A stretch of DNA of 64,000 nucleotides from Actinomarinicola tropica (GCF_009650215.1 NZ_CP045851.1:907189-971188), one strand, 5' to 3'; counted from the stretch's first letter, positions 1 through 8,142 are shown. The notes: generated by a model from the letters alone, not told the origin. A program made the numbers and translations.

Positions 1-669
1 ATCGAGACGATCAGGCCCCTCGTGCCCGAGGGGGTCGACGTCGACCGCCACTTCAACCCGCCGTACCGGCCGTGGCAGCAGCGGATCGCGGTGCTGCCCG
101 ACGGTGACCTCTTCGCCGCGATGCGGTCGGGGCAGGCGAGCGTCGTCACCGACCAGATCGAGCGCTTCGACGCCACCGGCATCCAGCTGGCGTCGGGCGA
201 GCACCTCGACGCCGACGTCGTCATCACCGCCACCGGCTTCGACCTGAGCGTGATGGGCGATGTGTCGTTCGCCGTCGACGGGCAGGCCGTCGACTTCGCC
301 GACACGGTCACCTACCGGGGGATCATGTTCACCGGCGTGCCGAACATGGCCTACGTGTTCGGCTACTTCCGGGCCAGCTGGACCCTGCGCGCCGACCTGA
401 TCAGCGACTTCGTCTGCCGGCTGCTCGACCACATGGACGAGCGCGTCGCGTCCTCGGTCGTGCCGGCCGTGCCGGACGAGGAGGCCGACATGGCCCTGCT
501 CCCGTGGGTCGAGCCGGACAACTTCAACCCCGGGTACCTCACCCGGTCGATGCACCTCATGCCCCGCCAGGGCGACCGGCTGCCGTGGCGGCTGCTGCAC
601 GACTACGCCGAGGAGCGCGAGATCATCGCCGGCGCCGACCTCGACGACGGGCGCCTCCACTACAGCTGA
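1..669 (+). CDS. Flavin-containing (Baeyer-Villiger-type) monooxygenase, C-terminal part
   Basis: The reading frame is open from the first base, so the gene starts upstream of the window; about 222 C-terminal residues are present. It matches the C-terminal half of FAD/NADPH monooxygenases of the Baeyer-Villiger/FMO type: a strand ending DADVVITATGFD (the conserved ATG-F/Y motif near the FAD site), then a GIMFTGVPNMAYVFGY segment typical of the family. The N-terminal Rossmann motifs lie outside the window, so cofactor binding cannot be checked. Such enzymes insert oxygen into ketones or oxidise heteroatoms; the substrate is unknown. An SDR gene follows 118 bp downstream, a common pairing in ketone/alcohol catabolism. 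Confidence 0.85.
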   Translation: METIRPLVPEGVDVDRHFNPPYRPWQQRIAVLPDGDLFAAMRSGQASVVTDQIERFDATGIQLASGEHLDADVVITATGFDLSVMGDVSFAVDGQAVDFADTVTYRGIMFTGVPNMAYVFGYFRASWTLRADLISDFVCRLLDHMDERVASSVVPAVPDEEADMALLPWVEPDNFNPGYLTRSMHLMPRQGDRLPWRLLHDYAEEREIIAGADLDDGRLHYS

Positions 670-787
670 CCGGCGACCTCCGACCGAGGAGGGGACGTTC
701 GTCCCTACCGCCGCGGCCCCGGCGGTGTCAGCGTGGATCCGTGGGTGGATCCCGCGCCCGGGGCGCGGCGGAACCGAGGAGGTCGCC

Positions 788-1555
788 ATGACCGACTACC
801 CGCAGGGGAACCGACTCGACGGCAAGGTGGCGCTGATCTCGGGCGGGGCCCGTGGTCTGGGCGAGGCGTTCGCCCGCGCCATGGTCGCCCAGGGGGCGAA
901 GGTGGTCATCGGCGACATGCTCGACGACGACGGCAAGGTCCTCGCCGACGAGCTGGGTGAGGCCTGCACCTACGTGCACCTCGACGTCACCGACCGGACG
1001 CAGTGGGACGCGGCGGTCGCCGCCGCCACCCGGACCTACGGCCGGCTCAACGTGCTCGTCAACAACGCCGGCATCGTGCGGTTCGGTCCGATCGACGAGT
1101 TCCCGGTCGAGCAGTGGGACGAGGTGCTCGACGTGAACCTGAACGGCGTGTTCCACGGCATCCAGGCGTCGGTCGCGGCGCTGAAGGACGCGGCGCCGAG
1201 CTCGATCATCAACATCTCGTCGACCGCCGGCCTGCAGGGCTACGTCGCGCTCTCCGCCTACAACGCCACGAAGTTCGCGGTGCGGGGTCTGACCAAGTCG
1301 GTGGCGCTCGACCTCGGGACCGCCGGGGTGCGCTGCAACTCGGTGCACCCGGGGGCGGTGCTCACGCCGATGACCGAAGACCTCGACCTCCCGCAGCGCC
1401 ACGTGGCGATGCGTCGGGTCGGGCAGCCGCCGGAGCTCGCGCACCTGGTCGTCTACCTGGCGAGCGACGAGTCGACGTTCTGCACCGGGGCGGAGTTCAC
1501 CGCCGACGGCGGCGAGACGGCCGGGCTCGCGGCGGGGGCCACGGCCACGACCTGA
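788..1555 (+). CDS. Short-chain dehydrogenase/reductase (SDR)
   Basis: 255-residue classical SDR. It has the glycine-rich cofactor motif GGARGLG near residue 18, the NNAG motif, a catalytic Ser in INISS, the YNATK active site (YxxxK) and the C-terminal PG stretch. An acidic residue after the second strand (GDM) suggests NAD(H) preference. The ATG at 788 is chosen because GAGGAGG sits 5-12 nt upstream; an open frame runs further up to 725 without family similarity. Typical role is oxidation or reduction of a secondary alcohol/ketone such as a steroid hydroxyl; substrate not determinable. It follows the monooxygenase and may be co-transcribed with it. A strong hairpin follows the stop. Confidence 0.88.
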   Translation: MTDYPQGNRLDGKVALISGGARGLGEAFARAMVAQGAKVVIGDMLDDDGKVLADELGEACTYVHLDVTDRTQWDAAVAAATRTYGRLNVLVNNAGIVRFGPIDEFPVEQWDEVLDVNLNGVFHGIQASVAALKDAAPSSIINISSTAGLQGYVALSAYNATKFAVRGLTKSVALDLGTAGVRCNSVHPGAVLTPMTEDLDLPQRHVAMRRVGQPPELAHLVVYLASDESTFCTGAEFTADGGETAGLAAGATATT

Positions 1556-1569
1556 CGGGGACCGGATCA

Positions 1570-1609
1570 CGGTGCCGCCGGTGGCACGGGGTTCCCACCG
1601 GCGGCACCG
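1570..1609. terminator. Hairpin between convergent genes
   Basis: Perfect 15-bp inverted repeat (1570-1584 with 1595-1609) around a 10-nt loop, between the SDR and the convergent SRPBCC gene. There is no T-run on either side, so it is a terminator-like hairpin usable from both directions rather than a canonical intrinsic terminator. Confidence 0.55.
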
Positions 1610-1627
1610 CTCCGGTGCCGGTCACGC

Positions 1628-2122
1628 TCAGGCCAGGTCGGCGAGCACCTTGTCGATGGCCTCGAGGAAGGACTGCGAGCCCTCCTTGGCCATCTCGTAC
1701 TGCTCATCGGTGAGCCCGCCGCCGTTCTGGACGACGGTCACCTCGGTGCGGCCGTCGACCTCCCGGAGGCTCATCTGCATGAGGTCGTCGGTGTCGCGCA
1801 CCTCGCCCTCGTCGCTGATGGCGATGACGAGGCGGTCGGGCGGCTCGACGACGACGAACTCGCCGACCCAGTGGATCTCGTTGCCCTCGTAGGTCATCGT
1901 GCCGCGCCAGGTGCCGCCGTCGCGCAGGTCCCACTCGTGGACCTCCATCGGCACGTCGGCGCCGAACCACCGGGCGAAGAGGTCGGCTTCGGACAGCGCC
2001 CGCCAGACCAGGGCCTGCGGGGCGTCGAACGTGCGCTGGATGACGTAGCCGCGCGAGGCGTCGAAGCTGTCGGCGCGGCCGGCGGGGGTGTGGGCGGTGA
2101 GCTCGGGATCGAGGGTGGCCAT
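1628..2122 (-). CDS. SRPBCC / AHSA1 (activator of Hsp90 ATPase homologue 1-like) domain protein
   Basis: 164 residues. After a short tail the sequence has the START-fold pattern of the AHSA1/CalC family: a strand with IQRTFDAPQALVWRALSEADLFARWFG, a GGTWRGTM strand, and a long C-terminal helix (MAKEGSQSFLEAIDKVLADLA). Members bind hydrophobic ligands in a cavity; no enzymatic function can be assigned. It is divergent from an ArsR-family gene with 125 bp between them. ArsR plus AHSA1-domain pairs are a recurrent arrangement in actinobacteria, and the shared intergenic palindrome suggests that the ArsR protein controls both. Confidence 0.85.
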   Translation of the reverse strand: MATLDPELTAHTPAGRADSFDASRGYVIQRTFDAPQALVWRALSEADLFARWFGADVPMEVHEWDLRDGGTWRGTMTYEGNEIHWVGEFVVVEPPDRLVIAISDEGEVRDTDDLMQMSLREVDGRTEVTVVQNGGGLTDEQYEMAKEGSQSFLEAIDKVLADLA

Positions 2123-2169
2123 GTCGGGGTTCTCCTTCGTGCGATGGCGGGCGTGGTGCCCGTCGGTGC

Positions 2170-2229
2170 TTGACCTTCGCGCCGATCACCGTCATAGTCA
2201 ACCAAGAAGTTGATAAAGCATCTGGTTGA
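2170..2229. promoter_or_regulatory. ArsR-type operator and promoter between SRPBCC and ArsR genes
   Basis: TCAAC at 2198-2202 and GTTGA at 2209-2213 form a 5-N6-5 palindrome; the same left arm extended (TCAACCA, 2198-2204) pairs with TGGTTGA at 2223-2229. A possible promoter for the plus strand is TTGACC (2170-2175), 17 nt, CATAGT (2193-2198), which would place the palindrome over the start of transcription. The spacing and A/T-rich arms are as expected for ArsR/SmtB-family operators. Regulator identity is inferred from position. Confidence 0.6.
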
Positions 2230-2247
2230 GGACAAGGAGGGCCGAGC

Positions 2248-2601
2248 GTGGCTGCGACGGAGGACCGGGGGAGCGAGGACGACCGCCTCGACCTCGTCTT
2301 CGCCGCGCTCGCCGACGCCACCCGAAGGGCCCTGCTCGCCCGGCTGGCCGAGGGGGAGGCGACGCTCAACGAACTGGCCGAGCCGTTCGACATGAGCCTC
2401 CAGGCGGTGTCGAAGCACCTGAAGGTGCTGGAGCGGGCCGGATTGATCTCCCGCACGCGGGACGCCCAACGGCGTCCGGCCCGGCTCGAGCCGGAGTCGC
2501 TCGCCGAGGCGACGACGTGGATCGAGGAGAACCGGCGGGTGTGGGAGGGTCGGATCGACGCCCTCGGCGCCGTCGTGGCCGACCTGGTCAACCGGGAGTG
2601 A
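2248..2601 (+). CDS. ArsR/SmtB-family winged-helix transcriptional regulator
   Basis: 117 residues with one ArsR-type winged helix: FAALADATRRALLARLAEGEATLNELAEPF, then the recognition helix MSLQAVSKHLKVLERAGLI and a wing with TRDAQRRPARLE. No Cys pair or metal-site pattern (such as CxCxxC) is present, so it is probably not a metal sensor. The GTG start at 2248 is preceded by AAGGAGG. It is divergent from the SRPBCC gene and a TCAAC-N6-GTTGA palindrome lies between them, so autoregulation is likely. The 3' end overlaps the convergent VOC gene by 14 bp. Confidence 0.88.
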   Translation: MAATEDRGSEDDRLDLVFAALADATRRALLARLAEGEATLNELAEPFDMSLQAVSKHLKVLERAGLISRTRDAQRRPARLEPESLAEATTWIEENRRVWEGRIDALGAVVADLVNRE

Positions 2602-3031
2602 CGGCCTCCGCCGGCGTGCCCTTCGGGGTCGGGCCGTCCCAGAAGATCGCCAGGGCGATGCCGGACGGGTCGGTGAAGTTGAGGATGGCCCCGACGGGGA
2701 TGTCGATCACGCCCGAGGTCTCGACGCCCTGGGCGCGCAGGTGACCGTCCCACTCGTCGAGGTCCTCGCGGGAGGCGCAGGCGAGCGCCAGGTGGTCGAG
2801 GCCCGTGCGATGCGGGTCGAACCGGTCGGTCGACGTGCCGCCGGCCGGTCCGAACTCGACGAGGCCCACGCTGAACCCTCCGCCGGCGAAGCGCATGACG
2901 CACGCCCGCCGCTCGTCGCCCTCCTCGCGGAAGACCTCCTCGAACCCGAGGACCCGTGCGTACCACTCGGCGCAGAGGTCCCGGTCGTGGACGGTGAGGG
3001 CGACGTGGTGGAACGCGTCGAGATCGCGCAT
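2588..3031 (-). CDS. VOC-family (glyoxalase/bleomycin-resistance-fold) protein
   Basis: 147 residues with two beta-alpha-beta-beta-beta modules of the vicinal oxygen chelate fold: HHVALTVHDRDLCAEWYARVLGFE at the N-terminus and LDHLALACASREDLDEWDGHLRAQGV in the second half. Candidate metal ligands are His near residue 9, His in GLDHLAL, and the Glu/Asp region of the last strands; NFTDPSGIALAIFW replaces the usual C-terminal Glu pattern, so metal binding is uncertain. VOC proteins range from glyoxalases and extradiol dioxygenases to antibiotic-binding proteins; no substrate can be named. It ends inside the convergent ArsR gene (14-bp overlap) and lies 26 bp downstream of the haem-domain gene. 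Confidence 0.85.
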   Translation of the reverse strand: MRDLDAFHHVALTVHDRDLCAEWYARVLGFEEVFREEGDERRACVMRFAGGGFSVGLVEFGPAGGTSTDRFDPHRTGLDHLALACASREDLDEWDGHLRAQGVETSGVIDIPVGAILNFTDPSGIALAIFWDGPTPKGTPAEAVTPG

Positions 3032-3057
3032 GTCCCAGCTTCGCGCCGGGCCGCCGG

Positions 3058-3474
3058 TCAGTCGTCGATCGCCAGGAGCGCGGCCTCCAGCTCCTGGCGC
3101 TCGGCATCGCTCAGCCGTGCCCCCGGGTGGAGCAGCGAGTACTGCGCCGGCGGCATGGACCCCTCTGCGACGGTCTCCGCGGCGTCGTCCCCGTCGCCGT
3201 CCCACTCGGAGAAGTTCAGCTCGTCGCGCCCGGACTCGACGTCGCGGCGGACGAGCCACGACATCGGCGCCACGTAGGAGTACGCCGGCCAGTCGGTCTC
3301 GTTGGAGTGGCAGTCGTAGCAGGCGGACCGGGCGAGCTCCTCGGCGCGAGCGCTCGGCCAGGTCGGTTCGGCGACGACCGGCGGGTTCGGCTTCTCCCAG
3401 CCGTAGGGCACGAGCTGGATGGCGAGGAACACGACGAGAGCACCGAGCGCCGACCGCACGAGGATCCTCCGCAT
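3058..3474 (-). CDS. Membrane-anchored haem-binding domain protein (single c-type haem)
   Basis: 138 residues. It begins with a hydrophobic segment (residues 7-23, ALGALVVFLAIQLVPYG) acting as signal anchor, then carries CYDCHS, a CxxCH covalent haem c site. The following PMSWLVRRDVESGRDELNFSEW region and an MPPAQY Met-containing motif (possible distal Met ligand) match the small haem_bd domain family often found as monohaem periplasmic proteins. It acts on the outer face of the membrane, in electron transfer or as a redox sensor; its partner is unknown. It is divergent from the TetR gene. Confidence 0.85.
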   Translation of the reverse strand: MRRILVRSALGALVVFLAIQLVPYGWEKPNPPVVAEPTWPSARAEELARSACYDCHSNETDWPAYSYVAPMSWLVRRDVESGRDELNFSEWDGDGDDAAETVAEGSMPPAQYSLLHPGARLSDAERQELEAALLAIDD

Positions 3475-3507
3475 CGCGCCATCTGATCACGGAGGGGCGG
3501 TGCCCCG

Positions 3508-3513
3508 TACGAT
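3508..3513 (+). promoter_or_regulatory. Leaderless -10 box before TetR gene
   Basis: TACGAT ends 7 nt before the ATG at 3521 and no Shine-Dalgarno sequence is present between them. One of several TANNNT boxes at this distance in the window. Confidence 0.45.
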
Positions 3514-3520
3514 CGGCGGC

Positions 3521-4153
3521 ATGTCCCAGGCCGTCGACGATCTCGCGCCCGAACCGGGGTCGGCGGCGTGGTGGGCGGCCCATGCCGACCGGCTGGCCCG
3601 TCGTCGCCCGCGCACCGGGGGGCTGACGATCGAACGGATCGTCGACACCGCCGTCGCCATCATCGACGCCGAGGGGCTCGATGCGCTGACCGTGCGCAAC
3701 CTGGCGGCGCGGTTCGAGACGAGCAGCGCCACCCTCTACCGCCACGTGGCGAGCGTCGAGGAGCTGCGCGTCCTCGTCGTCGACCACGTCCTCGGCGAGG
3801 TCCGCATCCCCGGGGACAGCGTGTCGGCCGCGGAGCGCGTCGTCGCCCTCGGCCTCGAGCTGCGGCGCGTCCTCCTCGCGCATCCCGGCGTGGTGCCGGC
3901 GCTGCCCGCGGCACCATTGCTCGGCCCGAACGCCCAGCGCGGCGCCGAGGCCGGCTTCGCCAGCCTGCTCGCCCTCGGACTGCCGGAGGAGGAAGCGGTC
4001 CCCGCGTACCTCGCCCTCATCGACTTCGTCCTCGGCTCGGTGTTCTTCGACTCCGCGTCCGGCGTCCACGGCCGCACGCTCGGCATCGACGGCGACGACG
4101 TCGTGGCCTCCGGACTGCACACGTTCCTGCACGGACTCGCCCGCGCCGACTGA
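3521..4153 (+). CDS. TetR-family transcriptional regulator (TetR_C_1 type)
   Basis: 210 residues. The N-terminal helix-turn-helix is RIVDTAVAIIDAEGLDALTVRNLAARFETSSATLYRHVASVEELRVLVVDHVLG, at about residues 36-90. The C-terminal ligand domain resembles that of TetR class regulators (TetR_C_1). The ATG at 3521 is preferred to a longer open frame from 3419 because similarity starts after it and a TACGAT -10 box lies 7 nt upstream. It immediately precedes the P450 gene, whose upstream region holds a 15-bp palindrome, so it may regulate that gene. The inducer is unknown. Confidence 0.88.
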   Translation: MSQAVDDLAPEPGSAAWWAAHADRLARRRPRTGGLTIERIVDTAVAIIDAEGLDALTVRNLAARFETSSATLYRHVASVEELRVLVVDHVLGEVRIPGDSVSAAERVVALGLELRRVLLAHPGVVPALPAAPLLGPNAQRGAEAGFASLLALGLPEEEAVPAYLALIDFVLGSVFFDSASGVHGRTLGIDGDDVVASGLHTFLHGLARAD

Positions 4154-4183
4154 CTCGGCCCCCAGCTCCCGGTTGCGCGACAC

Positions 4184-4206
4184 GCGAGCGACGCTCGCAC
4201 TACAGT
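4184..4206 (+). promoter_or_regulatory. Palindrome and -10 box upstream of P450 gene
   Basis: GCGAGCG-A-CGCTCGC (4184-4198) is a perfect 15-bp palindrome, followed 2 nt later by TACAGT (4201-4206), a plausible -10 box. The palindrome would cover the -35 region. The adjacent TetR protein is the natural candidate regulator, but this is inference. Confidence 0.4.
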
Positions 4207-4239
4207 CCGCGGATCGGGGCCGCACCTGGGGAGAACCAC

Positions 4240-5496
4240 ATGTCCACGTCACCGTCGCTCACCGAGCCCACCTTCTGGCGCCTGCCGCTCGAGGAGCGCA
4301 TGGCGCTGTTCGCCGAGCTGCGCGAGCAGGGTGCGTTCATCCCGTACTCGCTGACGATGCCCGACGGCACGCCGCTCGACTTCCACGCCGTCACCCGGTA
4401 CGCCGAGATCGTCGAGATCAGCCGCCACCCGCAGGACTGGTGCTCCGGCCAGGGCGCGGTGTCGATCCCCGACCTGCCCGCCGAGGCCCTCGAGTACTTC
4501 GGATCGTTCATCAACATGGACGACCCCCGCCACGCCCGCCAGCGCGGCATCGTCGCCCGCTCGTTCACGCCCCGTCAGCTCCAGGGCGTCCTCGACTCGG
4601 TCGAGACGATCTGCACCGAGGTCATCGACTCGTTCTGCGAGAAGGGCGAGGTCGACCTGGTCGAGGAGCTGTCCCAGCCGTTCCCGCTCCTGGTCATCTG
4701 CGACATGATGGGCATCCCCCGCAGCGAGTTCGACACCGTCCTGCGCGCCACCAACGTCATCCTCGGCGCCGGCGACCCCGACTTCATCGGCGAGCGCGAC
4801 ATCCTCACCGCCCTCTTCGAAGCCGGCATGGAGCTCATCGGCCTCATGAACGAGCTGGCCGAGGACCGCAAGAAGAACCCCAAGGACGACCTCACCACCC
4901 AGCTCGTCCACAACGACCTCGGCGAGGACATGCTCGCCCCCTCCGAGGTCGGACCGTTCTTCATCCTCCTCGCCACCGCCGGCAACGACACCACCCGCAC
5001 CGCGATCAGCCACGGCATGAACCTGCTGTCGAAGAACCCCGAGCAGCGCCGGATCTGGCAGGACGACCTCGACGGCGTCAGCGGCACCGCGGTCGACGAG
5101 ATCGTCCGCGTCGCCTCCCCGGTGACGTTCATGCGGCGCACCGCCACCCGCGACGTCGAGCTGTCCGGCCAGCAGTTCCGCGAGGGCGAGAAGGTCGTCA
5201 TGTTCTACGGCGCCGGCAACCGCGACCCCCGCGTGTTCGACCGCCCCGAGGAGTTCGACGTCCGCCGCGACCCGAACCCCCACGTCGGCTTCGGCGGCCC
5301 CGGACCGCACTTCTGCCTCGGCGCCCACCTGGCCCGCCGCGAGCTGTCGGTCGCGTTCCGCCAGCTGCTCAGCCGGCTCCCCGACATCGAGGTGTCCGGC
5401 GAGGCCGTCCCGCTCGAGGCCCAGGGCATCCCGCTCGTCGGCGGCATCAAGCACCTGCCGGTGAGCTTCACGCCGTCCGCGCCCGTCGGGAGCTGA
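4240..5496 (+). CDS. Cytochrome P450
   Basis: 418 residues, the usual length of a soluble bacterial P450. Visible signatures are the I-helix oxygen-activation motif AGNDTT at about residue 247, the K-helix ExxR (EIVR) in VDEIVRVASPVTFMRRTA, and the haem loop FGGPGPHFCLG with the cysteine ligand at residue 359. The FINMDDPRHARQR segment resembles actinobacterial steroid/fatty-acid hydroxylases such as the CYP125/CYP142/CYP124 group, but the subfamily cannot be fixed by eye. It catalyses NAD(P)H-dependent monooxygenation and needs a ferredoxin and reductase, neither of which is encoded nearby. GGGGAGA lies about 8 nt before the ATG. A TetR gene precedes it. Confidence 0.92.
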   Translation: MSTSPSLTEPTFWRLPLEERMALFAELREQGAFIPYSLTMPDGTPLDFHAVTRYAEIVEISRHPQDWCSGQGAVSIPDLPAEALEYFGSFINMDDPRHARQRGIVARSFTPRQLQGVLDSVETICTEVIDSFCEKGEVDLVEELSQPFPLLVICDMMGIPRSEFDTVLRATNVILGAGDPDFIGERDILTALFEAGMELIGLMNELAEDRKKNPKDDLTTQLVHNDLGEDMLAPSEVGPFFILLATAGNDTTRTAISHGMNLLSKNPEQRRIWQDDLDGVSGTAVDEIVRVASPVTFMRRTATRDVELSGQQFREGEKVVMFYGAGNRDPRVFDRPEEFDVRRDPNPHVGFGGPGPHFCLGAHLARRELSVAFRQLLSRLPDIEVSGEAVPLEAQGIPLVGGIKHLPVSFTPSAPVGS

Positions 5497-5542
5497 CCCG
5501 CCGGCCGACGTCAACGGTCGCGACCAACCCTCGGGGGTGACC

Positions 5543-7276
5543 ATGTACGACCTCGTCATCACGGGCGGCGACGTCCACGACGGCACGGGGGCCGCGCCGC
5601 AGCGCCTCGACGTGGGGGTGCGCGACGGTCGCATCGTCTCGGTGGCACCGACGATCGACGGCGACGCCGGCGAACGCATCGACGCCACCGACTGCATCGT
5701 CACGCCCGGCTTCGTCGATCCGCACACCCACTTCGACGGTCAGGCCACCTGGGACGAGGTGCTCGAACCGGCATCGGTCCACGGCGTCACCACGGTCGTG
5801 ATGGGCAACTGCGGCGTCGGGTTCGCACCCGTGCGACCCGACGCCCACGACCAGCTCGTCGAGCTGATGGAAGGCGTCGAGGACATCCCCGGCACCGCCC
5901 TGCACGAGGGCATGAGCTGGGAGTGGGAGAGCTTCGCGGAGTACCTCGACCTCCTCGGCACCCGTCGCTGGTCGATCGACGTCGCCACCCAGCTGCCGCA
6001 CGGCGCGCTGCGCGCCTACGTGATGGGCGACAGGGCGACCGAGCACGGACCGGCCACGCCCGACGACGTCACCGAGATGGCCCGCATCGCCCGCGAGGCG
6101 ATGGCGACCGGCGCGCTGGGCTTCACCACCTCCCGCACGCTCGGCCACACGGCTCTCGACGGCACGCCGGTCCCCGGCACCTTCGCCGACGACGACGAGC
6201 TGTTCGCCATCGCTCGGGCCGTCCGCGACGGAGGTGGCCGCGTGTTCGAGGTCGCCGGTGCCGGCATCGTGCCCCACGACGATCCCGACGTCGTCGCCCG
6301 CGAGCTCGACTGGATCGGTCGCATGGCCCTGGAGACCGGGCTCACCGCCACGTTCATCTGCCTCCAGCAGCACGCCGACCCCACGCGCTGGCGCGACGAG
6401 CTCGACGCCGCGGCCCGCTGGCGGGAGAAGGGCGCCACGGTCGTCCCACTCGTCGCCGGCCGGCCCTTCGGCGTGCTGCTCGGGTGGGACGTGCGCCACC
6501 CGTTCCGGCTCCGGCCGAGCTACGAGGCGGTCGCCGGGCTGCCCCTCGCCGAGCGACTCGACCACCTCCGGCGTCCCGAGGTTCGGGCGGCGATCCTCGC
6601 CGAGCAGCCCGAAGGTGACGCCGCAGCCGTCGCCACGCAGCAGGGGATGGCCATGATCCTGCCCCTGTGCTCCCCGCTCTCCGGCGTCCCCGACTACGAA
6701 CCCGCACCCGCCGACATGCTCGGCGCCATCGCCGCCGGGCGTGGGGTCTCGGTGGAGGAGGCCGCCTACGACGCCCTGCTCGGCGAGGGCGGCGACGGCG
6801 CCATGCTGCTGTTCCCGATGTTCAACTACGCCGACGGCGACCACGACGTCCTGCTCCAGCAGCTGCAGGACCCCGCCGCCGTGCTCGGGCTCGGCGACGC
6901 CGGTGCTCACTGCGGGGCCATCTGCGACGCGTCGATCCCCACCTACGCGCTGACCCACTGGGTGCGCGACCGCACACGGGGCCCCCGCCTCGAGCTCGGC
7001 GAGGTGATCCGACGGCTCACCTCGCAGCCGGCCGAGCTCTACGGCTTCGCGGACCGGGGCCGCATCGCCGAAGGGCTCCGGGCCGACCTCAACGTCATCG
7101 ACGTGGACGCCCTCCGGCTCCTGCCGCCGCGGGTGGAGCACGACCTCCCCGCCGGCGGCGCCCGCATCCTCCAGGGTGCCGTGGGCTACCGGGCCACCAT
7201 CGCGGGAGGACAGGTCACCCGCCGTGACGGCGTCGACACCGGGGCCCGTCCCGGGCGCCTCGTGCGCAACGGTTGA
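5543..7276 (+). CDS. Amidohydrolase family protein (N-acyl-D-amino-acid deacylase-like)
   Basis: 577 residues. N-terminal YDLVITGGDVHDGTGA is the typical small beta domain of amidohydrolases; VDPHTHFDG carries the metal-binding HxH motif at about residues 57-63. The remainder (VTTVVMGNCGVGFAP, GDAGAHCG with a metal-ligand Asp/His region, and a terminal beta domain) fits the D-aminoacylase/N-acyl-D-amino-acid deacylase subgroup, though many members have other amide substrates. An in-frame GTG at 5537 is an alternative start. The gene lies 46 bp after the P450 and ahead of two hydrolase genes, suggesting a catabolic cluster, but the real substrate is unknown. Confidence 0.85.
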   Translation: MYDLVITGGDVHDGTGAAPQRLDVGVRDGRIVSVAPTIDGDAGERIDATDCIVTPGFVDPHTHFDGQATWDEVLEPASVHGVTTVVMGNCGVGFAPVRPDAHDQLVELMEGVEDIPGTALHEGMSWEWESFAEYLDLLGTRRWSIDVATQLPHGALRAYVMGDRATEHGPATPDDVTEMARIAREAMATGALGFTTSRTLGHTALDGTPVPGTFADDDELFAIARAVRDGGGRVFEVAGAGIVPHDDPDVVARELDWIGRMALETGLTATFICLQQHADPTRWRDELDAAARWREKGATVVPLVAGRPFGVLLGWDVRHPFRLRPSYEAVAGLPLAERLDHLRRPEVRAAILAEQPEGDAAAVATQQGMAMILPLCSPLSGVPDYEPAPADMLGAIAAGRGVSVEEAAYDALLGEGGDGAMLLFPMFNYADGDHDVLLQQLQDPAAVLGLGDAGAHCGAICDASIPTYALTHWVRDRTRGPRLELGEVIRRLTSQPAELYGFADRGRIAEGLRADLNVIDVDALRLLPPRVEHDLPAGGARILQGAVGYRATIAGGQVTRRDGVDTGARPGRLVRNG

Positions 7277-7301
7277 GCGGTCACCGTCCAGGAGAGCGCC
7301 C

Positions 7302-7307
7302 TAGCGT
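7302..7307 (+). promoter_or_regulatory. Leaderless -10 box before dienelactone-hydrolase-like gene
   Basis: TAGCGT ends 8 nt before ATG 7316; no Shine-Dalgarno sequence lies between. The identical hexamer occurs in the same position before the genes at 33603 (+) and 17186 (-). Confidence 0.5.
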
Positions 7308-7315
7308 GCGGGCCC

Positions 7316-8137
7316 ATGGCTGACGACGGTCTCACCGACTTCGAGCACTCGACGTTCACCCATGCGGGCAAGGAGCGTCGGGTGTTCCGGCTCGGGACCG
7401 GGCCGGCGGTCATCGTCCTCGCCGAGATGCCCGGGATCACCCCCGAGGTCGCGGCGTTCGCCCGACGTGTCGCCGCGATCGGCTGCACGGCGGTCGTCCC
7501 GCACCTGTTCGGGGTGCCGGGGCGGGACCCGTACGCCCGCGGCCGGGTCGCGCTCGGCATCGACATGGCGCGCTCGATCGTCCCCGCCTGCATCAGCCGC
7601 GAGTTCACGGTGTGGGCCACCGGCCGCACCTCGCCCGTCGTCTCGTGGCTGCGCGCCCTCGCCGCGCGCGAGCACCAGCTCTGCGGGGGCCCCGGTGTGG
7701 GTGCCGTCGGCATGTGCTTCACCGGCGGGTTCGCCCTCGCCATGGCCGTCGAGCCGGTCGTCGTGGCGCCCGTCCTCTCACAGCCCTCGCTGCCGCTCGT
7801 CATCGGGCGCCGACCGCGGGCGGCGGCCTCGATCGACTGCGACCCTGACGAGCTCGACGTCGTCGCCGGTCGGTGCGCTGCCGAGGGCCTGACCGTGCTC
7901 GGGCTGAGGTTCGAGGGCGACGGCCTCGTGCCGGAGGACCGGTTCACGTTCCTGTCCGAGCAGCTCGGCGCGGGGTTCGTGGCGGTGTCCCTGCCGGACG
8001 CGTCGGCGAACCCCGACGCCGTGGGGTCGCCCCACTCGGTGCTGACCGAGCACCTGATCGACGCTCCGGGAGAGCTCACCCGCGACGCGCTCGACCAGGT
8101 CCTCGACCTGTTCCGCACCCGTCTCCTCGGGACCTGA
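7316..8137 (+). CDS. Dienelactone hydrolase family protein
   Basis: 273 residues with alpha/beta-hydrolase layout: AVIVLAEMPGITPEVAAFARRVA is the first strand and oxyanion region, and GAVGMCFTGGFALAMA is the nucleophile elbow with G-x-C-x-G, so the nucleophile is cysteine as in dienelactone hydrolases. A late Asp (EGDGLVP) and the His in SPHSVLTEH are plausible triad partners. The family hydrolyses dienelactones or related esters, often in aromatic catabolism. Transcription is probably leaderless. The next hydrolase gene begins 17 bp after the stop with its own TACTGT box. Confidence 0.85.
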   Translation: MADDGLTDFEHSTFTHAGKERRVFRLGTGPAVIVLAEMPGITPEVAAFARRVAAIGCTAVVPHLFGVPGRDPYARGRVALGIDMARSIVPACISREFTVWATGRTSPVVSWLRALAAREHQLCGGPGVGAVGMCFTGGFALAMAVEPVVVAPVLSQPSLPLVIGRRPRAAASIDCDPDELDVVAGRCAAEGLTVLGLRFEGDGLVPEDRFTFLSEQLGAGFVAVSLPDASANPDAVGSPHSVLTEHLIDAPGELTRDALDQVLDLFRTRLLGT

Positions 8138-8142
8138 GCCGG

